A stretch of DNA of 37,828 bases. Origin: Bacillota bacterium (GTDB lineage Bacteria > Bacillota > Clostridia > Clostridiales > Clostridiaceae). The DNA is taken from assembly GCA_023445445.1 (NCBI GenBank), contig JAEXLD010000111.1:1-37828 (forward strand). Reading direction: 5' to 3'. Below the pieces are notes generated by a model. It did no database searches. It had not been told where the DNA came from and worked only from the letters and a program-made list of their open reading frames with translations. Shown here piece after piece: positions 17,551 to 25,710 of the stretch; within the stretch, counting starts at the first letter, position 1, and each line of letters starts with the position of its first letter. Both the position numbers and the translations under genes were made by a program.

Positions 17551-19233
17551 ATGTCCATTATAAGTAAGGCACTTTATAGGACAATGATTACTTGTGGAGG
17601 AATAGTAGAAAAAAATTTTAATAAGCAAACTAAAAACTTTAGTAAAGTAAATAATGATGTATTATTTGATATTTTAAAGAAAAATGCTAGTAGTGAAATA
17701 GGTGAAAAATATAAGTTTAAAAATATACTTTCAATAGAAGATTTTAAGGCTAAGGTACCTTTAACAGAGTACTCCTATTATGAAAAATATATTGATCGCA
17801 TGGTAAATGGAGAAAAAAATATATTAATTACAAAGAATGTTGAATATTTTGGGCATACTTCAGGTACTACAGGTAAGCAAAAATTAATTCCTGTAACTAA
17901 AGCAAGTAGGCTTAAAGCTTCAAAATATATGGCATTATTAATAAATAAATTTGCCTATAATAATTTTAGAGAAAATTGGAATTATGGAAGAGGATTAATG
18001 ATAGCTGATGTTGTAATGAGTACTTATACCAAAGGGGGAACTCCTATTTGTTCAGCTACATCTGGAGGAATAGATAGTATTAAAAACTTTTTACCTTATT
18101 TATATACTTCACCCTATGAAGTTATGTCCATTAAAGATAAGGAAGTATCACTTTATTTGCATATACTTTTTGGATTAACAGAAAGGAATTTACTATTTAT
18201 ATCTGGAGTATTTATTTCAAATGTTTTAGATTTATTAAGAATTATGGAAAAGAACTGGTATGATATAGTTAGGGATATTAGAAAAGGAAGGTTAAGTAAA
18301 ACATTAAATATTGATGAAGAAACTAGGAAAGTTTTAAATAAATATTTACAACCCAATGCAGCTAGGGCAGAGGAATTAGAAAGAGAATTTAAAAAGGGCT
18401 TTAATGGAATTTGTAAAAGAATATGGCCTAAACTTCAATATATTGCAACTGTTACAGGAGCAAATTTTTCAATTTATAATGATATGGTTAATTATTATTC
18501 AGGAAATATAACTATATATTCTCCTTGTTATGCAGCATCAGAAGGAACTATGGGAATAAATCCATATGTTCTTAAAACAAGGTATGTAATAATACCTGAT
18601 ACAGTTTTCTATGAGTTTATCCCAATAGAGGAATTTGACAAAAAGAATCCTAGAACATTTTCTTCTCAAGAACTAGAAGTAGGTAAAAGTTATGAAATAG
18701 TCATTACTACCTATGCAGGGCTCTATAGATATAAACTAGGAGATGTAGTTAAGGTAGTAGGTTTCTATAATAACTCACCAGAAGTAGAATTTTTATATAG
18801 ACGAAATCAAGTATTAAATATGGTATCAGAAAAAACCACAGAGGAACATTTAACAAATGCCATTAAAAATACAAAGTGTAAGCTTAATCTAAATTTAATT
18901 GATTATACCACAGTAACTGATAATTTAATTACCCCAGGTAGATATAAGTTTTACTTTGAAGTGAAAGGAAAGGTTACAAGGGAAGAGGTTAAAAAGATGG
19001 AAGTTACCTTAGATAAGGAGCTTAGAAATTGTAATTTAGCCTATAATAGATTTAGAAATAAGAATGGACTAGCTATGCCTAAGATAATAATAGTAGAAGA
19101 GGGAACATTTAATAAGGTAAAGGAATTTCTATTTAAAAAGGGTATTTCAAAAAACCAAATTAAAATACCAAGAGTAGTTACTACAAACAAAAATATTCTA
19201 GAAGTAATTGAAGGAAATAAGGTGTATTATTAG
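17551..19233 (+). CDS. GH3 (Gretchen Hagen 3) family acyl-acid amido synthetase-like adenylating enzyme
   Basis: 560 residues from ATG 17551 (ribosome site aggatg at 17536-17541); ATGs at 17521 and 17539 lack one. This is the auxin-responsive GH3 family of the adenylate-forming (ANL) superfamily, unrelated to glycoside hydrolase family 3. Visible motifs, numbered from 17551: phosphate loop HTSGTTGKQK (102-111), acyl/AMP motif YAASEGTMG (328-335), and GLYRYKLGDVVKVVGF (390-405) followed by FLYRRNQVLNMVSEKTTEEHL. The last two match plant GH3 closely. Plant members activate a carboxylic acid with ATP and join it to an amino acid. Bacterial members are mostly uncharacterised, and the acid and amine here are unknown. 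It heads a likely three-gene unit with a reductase (56 bases on) and a flavoprotein. Confidence 0.88.
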   Translation: MSIISKALYRTMITCGGIVEKNFNKQTKNFSKVNNDVLFDILKKNASSEIGEKYKFKNILSIEDFKAKVPLTEYSYYEKYIDRMVNGEKNILITKNVEYFGHTSGTTGKQKLIPVTKASRLKASKYMALLINKFAYNNFRENWNYGRGLMIADVVMSTYTKGGTPICSATSGGIDSIKNFLPYLYTSPYEVMSIKDKEVSLYLHILFGLTERNLLFISGVFISNVLDLLRIMEKNWYDIVRDIRKGRLSKTLNIDEETRKVLNKYLQPNAARAEELEREFKKGFNGICKRIWPKLQYIATVTGANFSIYNDMVNYYSGNITIYSPCYAASEGTMGINPYVLKTRYVIIPDTVFYEFIPIEEFDKKNPRTFSSQELEVGKSYEIVITTYAGLYRYKLGDVVKVVGFYNNSPEVEFLYRRNQVLNMVSEKTTEEHLTNAIKNTKCKLNLNLIDYTTVTDNLITPGRYKFYFEVKGKVTREEVKKMEVTLDKELRNCNLAYNRFRNKNGLAMPKIIIVEEGTFNKVKEFLFKKGISKNQIKIPRVVTTNKNILEVIEGNKVYY

Positions 19234-19289
19234 ATATTATTGGTAATATTTATAAATATAACAAATTATAAGGGTGAAGGGGTTTTAAA

Positions 19290-20081
19290 ATGAAAAATGT
19301 AGTAATAACAGGAAGTACTCGTGGATTAGGCTTTGAAATGGCTAAAAAATTTTTAGAGATTGGATGTAATGTAACTATTTCTGGTTCAAAACCTGAATCA
19401 TTTAATAGTACAAAGGAAGAGCTTAAGGAATTTAATAATAAATATATTTATATTCCTTGTAATGTTACAAAGAAAGAAGAGCTTAGAAACTTATGGCTAA
19501 AATCTGTTGATAAATGGGGAAGCGTAGATATATGGATTAATAATGCTGGGCAAAATTGTCCACGTGAATCCTTGTGGGATACACCTGATGAGTATATTGA
19601 TGCAGTTGTAGATACCAATATTAAAGGTATTATGTATGGATGTAAAATTGCTGTGGAAAACATGATTAAGCAAGGCCATGGCCAAATATGGAACATGGAA
19701 GGTCTAGGTTCAAATGACATTATTATTGAGCAAACTATTTTATATGGTACTTCTAAACGTGCACTTACTTATTTTACTAAGGGGTTAGCTAAGGAATTAA
19801 AAAATTCCTCTATTAAGATAGGTAGGCTGTCACCTGGAATGATGCTTACAGATTTTATTACAAAATCACCTACTGGTGAGCCTTCCTCTGTTGTGGAAGA
19901 TAATGAATTTAAAAAAATCTTTAATACTCTTGCAGACAAGCCAGAAACAGTAGCTGAATTTTTAGTTCCTAGAATAATAAGTAATAAAAAACAGGATGCT
20001 CATATAGTTTGGCTTACAAATATGAAATCAGCTAAAAGATTTATGATGTCTCCTTTTAAAAAGAGAGAACTTTTAAAATAG
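19290..20081 (+). CDS. Short-chain dehydrogenase/reductase, NYC1/NOL (chlorophyll b reductase)-like
   Basis: 263 residues. Rossmann glycine motif TGSTRGLG (7-14), NNAG (84-87) and catalytic Ser141-Tyr152-Lys156 (GLGS and YGTSK) are complete, so it should be an active NAD(P)H enzyme. The stretch SPGMMLTDFI followed by FNTLADKPETVAEFLVPRI resembles the C-terminal half of plant chlorophyll b reductases NYC1 and NOL, beyond what the general SDR fold requires. Clostridia make no chlorophyll, so the substrate must differ; a ketone, aldehyde or hydroxymethyl compound is plausible. Ribosome site gaagggg precedes the ATG. Same direction as its neighbours, with no terminator between it and the synthetase gene. 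Confidence 0.88.
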   Translation: MKNVVITGSTRGLGFEMAKKFLEIGCNVTISGSKPESFNSTKEELKEFNNKYIYIPCNVTKKEELRNLWLKSVDKWGSVDIWINNAGQNCPRESLWDTPDEYIDAVVDTNIKGIMYGCKIAVENMIKQGHGQIWNMEGLGSNDIIIEQTILYGTSKRALTYFTKGLAKELKNSSIKIGRLSPGMMLTDFITKSPTGEPSSVVEDNEFKKIFNTLADKPETVAEFLVPRIISNKKQDAHIVWLTNMKSAKRFMMSPFKKRELLK

Positions 20082-20137
20082 ATTTATGAAGTTATAAATA
20101 AGAAATTTACGATACTTTTATATTATATTTAATAATT

Positions 20138-20152
20138 TTCAAAGGCCTTGAA
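20138..20152. repeat. Short imperfect palindrome between the reductase and flavoprotein genes
   Basis: Ttcaaaggccttgaa, a 15-base near-palindrome with one mismatch, in the 118-base gap. No T-run follows. It may be a processing or binding site. Confidence 0.25.
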
Positions 20153-20199
20153 TAAGATTAGTAATAGAATAATTAATTATAAATAAGGCGGAATATATT

Positions 20200-22059
20200 A
20201 TGTATGATGTAATTGTTATAGGAGCAGGAATATCAGGACTTACAGCTGCAGCTTTACTAGCCAAAAGAAATATAAGGGTTTGCGTGGTAGAAGCACAATA
20301 TAAGCCTGGAGGTTCTTGTGGCATATTCAAAAGAGGCGATGTTGTATTTGAGCAAGGTGCAGCAATGATATATGGATTTAATGATAAAGGTTTTAGTCCC
20401 CATAGATTTGTTTTTAATGCCTTAGAAGAGCCCATAGATATATTAAAACATGATGAATTGTATGCTATTAATTTTGGAGAACATAGAATAATTTTTCACC
20501 AGGATATAGATAAATTTATTGAAGAATTAGTAAAGGTATTTCCAAAAGAAAGAGAAAACTTTAAAAGATTTTATAGTGATTTATCAAAGCGATATTTAAA
20601 AATAATAGCAGAAGATCCAAAGTTCGCAACACCAGATGCAATGAAAAAGGAAAAGGGATTAAAATCTTTATTAAAACATCCAATTGAATATATTAGGTTC
20701 TTAGGGTATATGAATAAGAATACAGAAAGTATTTTAAAAAAATATTTTAAAGATCCAGATGTATTTAATTTGTTTGATAAGTTAACCTCTACATACTGTT
20801 ATACTAATGTTAAAGAAACTCCCGCAATACTTTCTTCTATTATGTTTGTAGATAATCATTTTGGAGGTAGTTATTACCCAGCAGGCTCTACCTTAAATTT
20901 AGTTGGTAAGCTTGAAAAGGTAATAGAAGAACACAAGGGAGAAATGATTTATAACAGAGAAGTAGAGAAAATAATAGTAGAAAATAATACAGCCACAAAG
21001 GTAAAACTAGACAACCAGGAAGTATTAAGTGCTAAGTATATTATAAACTCAGGTAATGTTTGGAACTTATATAATAAGTTATTAAAGTATGATACTACTG
21101 TAGAAATGAAAAACTTAGTAAATAACTTAGAACCATCATATCCATCAGTAGTTATATTTGCCCTTGTTAAAAAAGAAGTTATTCCAAAGGAAACATTGCC
21201 AATTGAAATGCTAATTGCTGATAAGGATAGATTAGATGAAGGGGAAATCACAGTATATATTTTAAGTATAGATGATAAAACCCTTTGTAATGAAGAATAT
21301 CATACAATTATGGCTATAGGTCCTTCCTTTAAAATATGGCCAAAGGGCTTTAAGAATAAATATAAAACAGAAGAATACAAAGGCATGAAAGAAGTAGAGA
21401 AAAATAGAATGTTAAATGTATTAGAAAAAAGATTTCCTGGCTTTAAAGAAGGATTATGTCATGTAGAAATAAGTACTCCTACTACCTTAAATAGATATGT
21501 ATTAAAAGAGGGTGGAAGTGTGGCAGGCCCTAAACAAAAATTAGGACAACATATGTTGAAGAGATTAAAAACAAAAAGTCATATTAAAAATCTTTATAAT
21601 TGTGGAGAATCCACTGTTATGGGAACAGGAACTCCAGCAGTTACTATATCAGGAATAAGTGCTGCAAATCTTATATTAAGAGACTTAGGGATAGAAGAGT
21701 TTGAATATAAAGAAGGTATGAAAAACTATGTTAATATAGTTAAAAAGCCATTTAAATATAGTCAAATTAAAATAGGGAAAAATGAAAAAGAGGACAAGGT
21801 TGCAAAGCTAGCTTTAGAATGTGAATTTTGTGAAAAGCCTTTATGTGAAAGAAAATGCCCATATAAGATTTCCATAAGAGATATAAATAGACGAGTTGCC
21901 GTAGGGAATTTTTATGGCGGAAAAAGGGTTTTAAAGTATAATACTAATAATCCATGCTTAACTTGTGAAAGCAAATTATGTGAAGAAAATTGTATAAGAA
22001 ATAGAAAATCTAAGGCAGTTAAAATAAATGAAATAAACACTAAACTTGAGGAACTATAA
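20200..22059 (+). CDS. Phytoene desaturase/carotenoid isomerase-like FAD oxidoreductase with C-terminal two-cluster iron-sulfur domain
   Basis: 619 residues. The N-terminal FAD fold has GAGISG (8-13) and the CrtI-family PGGSCGIFKRGDVVFEQGA segment; CGESTVMGTGTPAVTISG near 470 is the C-terminal FAD motif. This part (about 1-500) resembles CrtISO, phytoene desaturase and retinol saturase, which move hydrogens or bonds in long unsaturated chains. Unlike those enzymes it carries a Cys-rich tail with two identical spacings, Cx2Cx4Cx3C at 541-553 and at 586-598, separated by 32 residues. This matches the ferredoxin-like domain of the glutamate synthase small subunit (Fer4_20) and probably binds two [4Fe-4S] clusters, giving an electron path to the flavin. 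No carotenoid synthesis gene is nearby. Substrate unknown. Confidence 0.85.
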   Translation: MYDVIVIGAGISGLTAAALLAKRNIRVCVVEAQYKPGGSCGIFKRGDVVFEQGAAMIYGFNDKGFSPHRFVFNALEEPIDILKHDELYAINFGEHRIIFHQDIDKFIEELVKVFPKERENFKRFYSDLSKRYLKIIAEDPKFATPDAMKKEKGLKSLLKHPIEYIRFLGYMNKNTESILKKYFKDPDVFNLFDKLTSTYCYTNVKETPAILSSIMFVDNHFGGSYYPAGSTLNLVGKLEKVIEEHKGEMIYNREVEKIIVENNTATKVKLDNQEVLSAKYIINSGNVWNLYNKLLKYDTTVEMKNLVNNLEPSYPSVVIFALVKKEVIPKETLPIEMLIADKDRLDEGEITVYILSIDDKTLCNEEYHTIMAIGPSFKIWPKGFKNKYKTEEYKGMKEVEKNRMLNVLEKRFPGFKEGLCHVEISTPTTLNRYVLKEGGSVAGPKQKLGQHMLKRLKTKSHIKNLYNCGESTVMGTGTPAVTISGISAANLILRDLGIEEFEYKEGMKNYVNIVKKPFKYSQIKIGKNEKEDKVAKLALECEFCEKPLCERKCPYKISIRDINRRVAVGNFYGGKRVLKYNTNNPCLTCESKLCEENCIRNRKSKAVKINEINTKLEEL

Positions 22060-22091
22060 AAATATACATTCTTCAAATTGAAAATCTTTAT

Positions 22092-22133
22092 AAAAAATAT
22101 AGGAAATTATTTAGTTACTTTCCTATATTTTTT
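22092..22133 (+). terminator. Rho-independent terminator of the three-gene cassette
   Basis: A perfect 15-base stem (22092-22106 with 22119-22133), 12-base loop, with a T-run within and after the right arm. It closes the 17551-22059 unit before anmK. The rest of the gap to 22343 shows only a weak hairpin near 22148-22190. Confidence 0.8.
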
Positions 22134-22343
22134 ATTTTAGGAATAAAAGCATAGTTATATATTTTAATAGGAAAATATTATGCTATGGATAGAAAAAATA
22201 AAATATATAATATATAATAAAGTCATGAAATGAAATTTCTTTTAAATAGATTAAAAAGAAAATTTTGTTTCTTATTAAATAATTAGTCGGTATTAATTTT
22301 AAATTATACAGATAAATTTAAGGATAAAATAGGGAGAGATATT

Positions 22344-23495
22344 ATGTATAGTGTAGGTTTAATGTCAGGAACATCCTTAGATGGAGTAGATGCAGTTTTA
22401 GTTGATATAAATGGAACTGGATTAGATACTAAGGTTAAGGTTATTGCTTTTAATACTTATGAAATACCAGAAGATATAAAAATAGAAATAAGAAAAGCCT
22501 GTTTGCCAGGAGAATCTTCAACACCATTAATATGTAGTTTGAATTTCAAGTTAGGGAAATTATTTAGTGATGCTGTAAAAAGTATTTGTAAGGAAGCAAA
22601 TATAAAGAGTGAGGAATTAGAGTTTGTAGCAACTCATGGACAAACTGTTTATCACATTCCAAAGGAAATTGATAGTTATGTTCCTTCAACTCTTCAAATT
22701 GGTGAGCCAGCCATAATAGCCTTTGAGAATAATGTTAAGGTAGTGTCTAATTTTAGAACAATGGATATGGCAGCAGGTGGAGAAGGAGCTCCTTTAGTTC
22801 CATATAGTGAGTTTATTTTATATGGAGGAAGAGGAGAAGATATAGCCCTTCAAAACATTGGAGGAATTGGAAATGTAACAATAATTCCAGGTGAAAAAGA
22901 CAGAGATAAGGTTCATGCCTTTGATACTGGTCCAGGAAACATGATGATAGATGAAGCTTGCCAAAAGTTATTTGGAGTTAAATATGACAAAGGTGGAGAA
23001 ATAGCCAATAAAGGACAAGTTAATAAAAGTATGTTAGATAAACTAATGGAACATCCATATATTAACTTACTTCCACCTAAATCAACTGGAAGAGAAGAAT
23101 TTGGTGAAGATTATGTAGCTTCATTACTAGAAAAATATTCAAATCTTCCAAAAGAAGATATAGTAGCAACATTAACAGCTTTTACAGCAGAAACTATTAT
23201 AGATAGCTATAAAAAGCATGTAATACCAAAGGTAAATTTAAGAAAGGTTATAATTTCTGGCGGTGGAGCTCACAATAAAACTCTAATTAAATTAATTCAA
23301 AAGGGACTTCCTGAAATAGAAGTATTAACTCAAGAAGATGTAGGATACTCTTCAGATGCTAAAGAAGCAATTGCTTTTGCTATTTTAGGTAATGAAACTA
23401 TAAATGGAAATCCATCAAATATGCCAAGTGCCACAGGAGCTAAGAATTATGTGATACTTGGAAATATAACACCAAAACCAAATAAACTAGGATAA
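22344..23495 (+). CDS. anmK: Anhydro-N-acetylmuramic acid kinase
   Basis: 383 residues. It opens with GLMSGTSLDGVDAVLVDI (5-22), the ATP phosphate-binding loop of the AnmK family. ATHGQTVYH, the nucleotide/sugar loops NIGGIGNVT and FDTGPGNMMIDE, and ISGGGAHNKTLI near the C-terminus are all present. The enzyme opens the 1,6-anhydro ring of anhMurNAc and phosphorylates it to MurNAc-6-phosphate in the cytoplasm, recycling cell-wall sugar; MurQ normally acts next but is not in the window. Ribosome site gggagag precedes the ATG. It looks like a single-gene unit between the cassette terminator and the bile salt hydrolase. No link to either neighbour is evident. Confidence 0.95.
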   Translation: MYSVGLMSGTSLDGVDAVLVDINGTGLDTKVKVIAFNTYEIPEDIKIEIRKACLPGESSTPLICSLNFKLGKLFSDAVKSICKEANIKSEELEFVATHGQTVYHIPKEIDSYVPSTLQIGEPAIIAFENNVKVVSNFRTMDMAAGGEGAPLVPYSEFILYGGRGEDIALQNIGGIGNVTIIPGEKDRDKVHAFDTGPGNMMIDEACQKLFGVKYDKGGEIANKGQVNKSMLDKLMEHPYINLLPPKSTGREEFGEDYVASLLEKYSNLPKEDIVATLTAFTAETIIDSYKKHVIPKVNLRKVIISGGGAHNKTLIKLIQKGLPEIEVLTQEDVGYSSDAKEAIAFAILGNETINGNPSNMPSATGAKNYVILGNITPKPNKLG

Positions 23496-23541
23496 TATAG
23501 TTAAGAAATAAAGAATGAAATAAACGATAATATATTAAGCT

Positions 23542-23571
23542 TTGTCATTAGATTTATAATATATATATAAG
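23542..23571 (+). promoter_or_regulatory. Candidate promoter of the bile salt hydrolase gene
   Basis: TTGTCA at 23542-23547 with TATATA (16-base spacer) or TATAAG (18-base spacer) following. The A/T-rich run makes the -10 position ambiguous. The gene starts about 75 bases downstream. Confidence 0.4.
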
Positions 23572-23646
23572 ATGATTAGATTTTAAGTATAGTAGAATAA
23601 TTAAAACACATAATAAAAGTATCTAATTTAAATGTGAGGTGTAGTT

Positions 23647-24636
23647 ATGTGTACAGCATTAAGTATAAGCTCAAAGGAAGGGAACTATTACTTTGGGCGC
23701 AATATGGATTTAGCCTATACTTTTAATCAATCAGTTATTATGATTCCAAAGTCCTTTGAGTTTAAAGATATAGTTACAGGAGATACAATAATAAATAATA
23801 GAGCTATACTCGGAATGGGAACAATTATTGATAATCATCCTACATTAGCTGATGCTATAAATGAAAATGGATTAGCTGCTGCAGGTTTAAACTTTCAAGG
23901 ATATGCATATTTTGAAAAAGAAGTAGTTAAAGGAAAGGTTAATATTCCTCCCTATGATTTTATTCAATGGGTATTATCTAATCATGATACCCTAGAGGAA
24001 GTTAAAAAGGAACTTGAAAATATAGAATTAGTAGATATTCCAATTAATGATAAAACTCCTTGTCCAACACTTCATTGGATGATTAGTGATAAAAGTGGTA
24101 AGTCTATAGTTGTTGAAAAAACAAAGGATAAATTTGCTTTTTATGATAACACAGTAGGAGTACTTACTAATAATCCTACTTTTGATTGGCATATAACTAA
24201 TTTAAATGAATATATGTTTATTACTCCAAATAATCCTAAAGATACTGAATGGAGTAATCAAGAATTAACACCATTAGGAATTGGAGCTGGCACTTTAGGA
24301 ATACCAGGAGATTTTGCATCAGTTTCACGATTCGTAAGAAGTGCTTATATTAGAGCTAATATGCCAGAAATTGATAATGATATAAATGCAGTCACACAAT
24401 TTTTTCATATGCTTGATTACGTAAAAATGGTTAAAGGTGGAGTTATAACTAAAGAAGGCTTAGAAGATTTAACCTTATATTCTTCTTGTATGGATCAAAA
24501 AAACTGTATTTATTATTATAAAAATTATGATAACAATAGAATAAATGCTATAGATATGAAAAAGGAAAAGTTAGAAGGAAAAGAATTAAAAATATTTAAA
24601 TACTTAAATACTCAAGATATAAATTATCAAAATTAA
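23647..24636 (+). CDS. bsh: Bile salt hydrolase (choloylglycine hydrolase)
   Basis: 329 residues, an Ntn-hydrolase of the choloylglycine hydrolase family. Removal of Met1 exposes the nucleophile Cys2. The catalytic set known from Clostridium perfringens CBAH-1 is present at the same numbers: Cys2, Arg18 and Asp21 (FGRNMD), Asn82 (LNF), Asn175 (LTNNPTFD) and Arg228 (SRF). It therefore very probably splits the amide of conjugated bile acids, releasing glycine or taurine. Penicillin V acylase is the main alternative in the family, but the MCT start and this residue set favour bile salts. There is no signal peptide, as usual for these intracellular enzymes. Ribosome site gaggtg. A hairpin terminator follows, then an Ssu/Tau-type importer. 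Confidence 0.92.
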   Translation: MCTALSISSKEGNYYFGRNMDLAYTFNQSVIMIPKSFEFKDIVTGDTIINNRAILGMGTIIDNHPTLADAINENGLAAAGLNFQGYAYFEKEVVKGKVNIPPYDFIQWVLSNHDTLEEVKKELENIELVDIPINDKTPCPTLHWMISDKSGKSIVVEKTKDKFAFYDNTVGVLTNNPTFDWHITNLNEYMFITPNNPKDTEWSNQELTPLGIGAGTLGIPGDFASVSRFVRSAYIRANMPEIDNDINAVTQFFHMLDYVKMVKGGVITKEGLEDLTLYSSCMDQKNCIYYYKNYDNNRINAIDMKKEKLEGKELKIFKYLNTQDINYQN

Positions 24637-24660
24637 AATTTACCTTAAAAATCTAATAAG

Positions 24661-24728
24661 ATAAATATTATATAAGATAAACTTTAGTTATTACTATCAT
24701 TATCAATATAATATTTATTTTATTTTTG
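24661..24728 (+). terminator. Probable terminator after the bile salt hydrolase gene
   Basis: Ataaatattatat (24661-24673) pairs perfectly with atataatatttat (24706-24718); gataa/ttatc can extend the stem inward. A T-rich run (ttattttt) follows. The stem is A/T-only but long. Confidence 0.6.
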
Positions 24729-24793
24729 TTTAAAATAGAAATGTATATTCGAAATAAACTTTTAAATATATTTTTACCAAAAAAGAGATAATA

Positions 24794-24822
24794 TTGATAT
24801 TTAATATCTATTGCAGTATACT
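24794..24822 (+). promoter_or_regulatory. Strong candidate sigma-A promoter of the Ssu/Tau-type importer operon, with overlapping palindrome
   Basis: TTGATA (24794-24799), a 17-base spacer and TATACT (24817-24822). A 13-base palindrome, gatatt-t-aatatc (24796-24808), overlaps the -35 and the spacer, an arrangement typical of a repressor site. The transcript would start near 24829, giving a leader of about 115 bases. I see no known riboswitch fold in it. The rest of the 24637-24945 gap holds the upstream terminator and the possible leader peptide. Confidence 0.6.
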
Positions 24823-24897
24823 TGTTTTGAATTTATTAAATTAAAGTAATGCAAATCTATTACATTTAATGAAATTTGATATAACTTAACAAAAGAT

Positions 24898-24942
24898 ATG
24901 AAGGGATGCAAAAATTACTGCAACAATGGAGATGAGTGCTAA
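24898..24942 (+). CDS. Possible 14-codon Cys-rich leader peptide
   Basis: ATG 24898 encodes MKGCKNYCNNGDEC and then two stop codons, taa taa, directly followed by the GTG start of the permease in the same frame. Three of the 14 codons are Cys, all TGC. The ribosome site is weak (aaaag). If translated, ribosomes would end exactly at the permease start and could couple or regulate it. It could also be untranslated leader that is open by chance; two other short frames (ATG 24906 and ATG 24926) overlap it. Confidence 0.3.
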   Translation: MKGCKNYCNNGDEC

Positions 24943-24945
24943 TAA

Positions 24946-25710
24946 GTGAATAGGAAAAAGATTATAAAAACATGGATTTCAATTATAACATTACTTTTAA
25001 TATGGATAATAGTAACAGAGCTTAATTTAGTAAGTTCTTATATACTACCATCACCAGCAAAGGTGCTTGATAGCTTATATAAAATGACTCTATCTGGAGA
25101 AATATTTATAGATATATACATAAGTTTTATAAGAGTAATAAAAGGATTCTTCATAGCAACTATAGCGGCTTTTATATTAGCAATGCTTAGGATTATACTT
25201 CCTAAATCTACTGATTACTACGAAACTATTGTTCAATTCTTAAAAAATATTCCACCATTAAGTTTAATACCACTATTAATTTTATGGTTTGGTATAGGAG
25301 AAACTACTAAGATAGCAATTATAGTATTAACATCATTTTTTCCTATATATTTGAATACAGTTAAAGGCTTTATAAGTTGTGATAACAAGCTTATTGAAGT
25401 TGGACAAGTTTATGGATATTCAAAGATTAAGAGTTTTTTCAAAATAAGGATTCCATATGCTATGTCAGATATATTAGTTGGTATGAGAATAGGACTTGGA
25501 TATAGTTGGAGAGCTATAATAAGTGCTGAAATGATAGCAGCTTCTACAGGTCTTGGACACATGATTTTATTTTCTCAACAAATGTCCAGAACAGATAAGG
25601 TTATAGTAGGGATTTTAGTAATAGGCGTAGTTGGTTACATGACAGATAGATTATTTGCCTTTGTAATTAATAAATTATTGAAAGGATCAAGTAATAATGG
25701 CTGGGATTAA
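24946..25710 (+). CDS. ABC importer permease, NitT/TauT/Ssu type
   Basis: 254 residues with a GTG start; the codon before it is an in-frame stop and no ATG follows for about 45 codons, so the start is well constrained. The ribosome site is poor: ggag (24928-24931) is too distant and gatgag (24931-24936) is weak. About six hydrophobic segments; a typical SsuC/TauC N-terminus (NLVSSYILPSPAKVLDSLYK); coupling loop near LIEVGQVYGYSKIKSFFKIRIPYA; and YSWRAIISAEMIAASTGLGH near the end. It forms a homodimeric channel for a small ligand; the family covers sulfonates, taurine, nitrate and thiamine precursors. Its end overlaps the ATPase gene by 14 bases. Confidence 0.9.
   Translation: MNRKKIIKTWISIITLLLIWIIVTELNLVSSYILPSPAKVLDSLYKMTLSGEIFIDIYISFIRVIKGFFIATIAAFILAMLRIILPKSTDYYETIVQFLKNIPPLSLIPLLILWFGIGETTKIAIIVLTSFFPIYLNTVKGFISCDNKLIEVGQVYGYSKIKSFFKIRIPYAMSDILVGMRIGLGYSWRAIISAEMIAASTGLGHMILFSQQMSRTDKVIVGILVIGVVGYMTDRLFAFVINKLLKGSSNNGWD

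Noticed and set aside
24829..24945. Riboswitch (for example TPP) in the leader of the NitT/TauT-type importer
   Set aside because: No conserved TPP or other riboswitch core is visible, and the leader is too short and A/T-rich.
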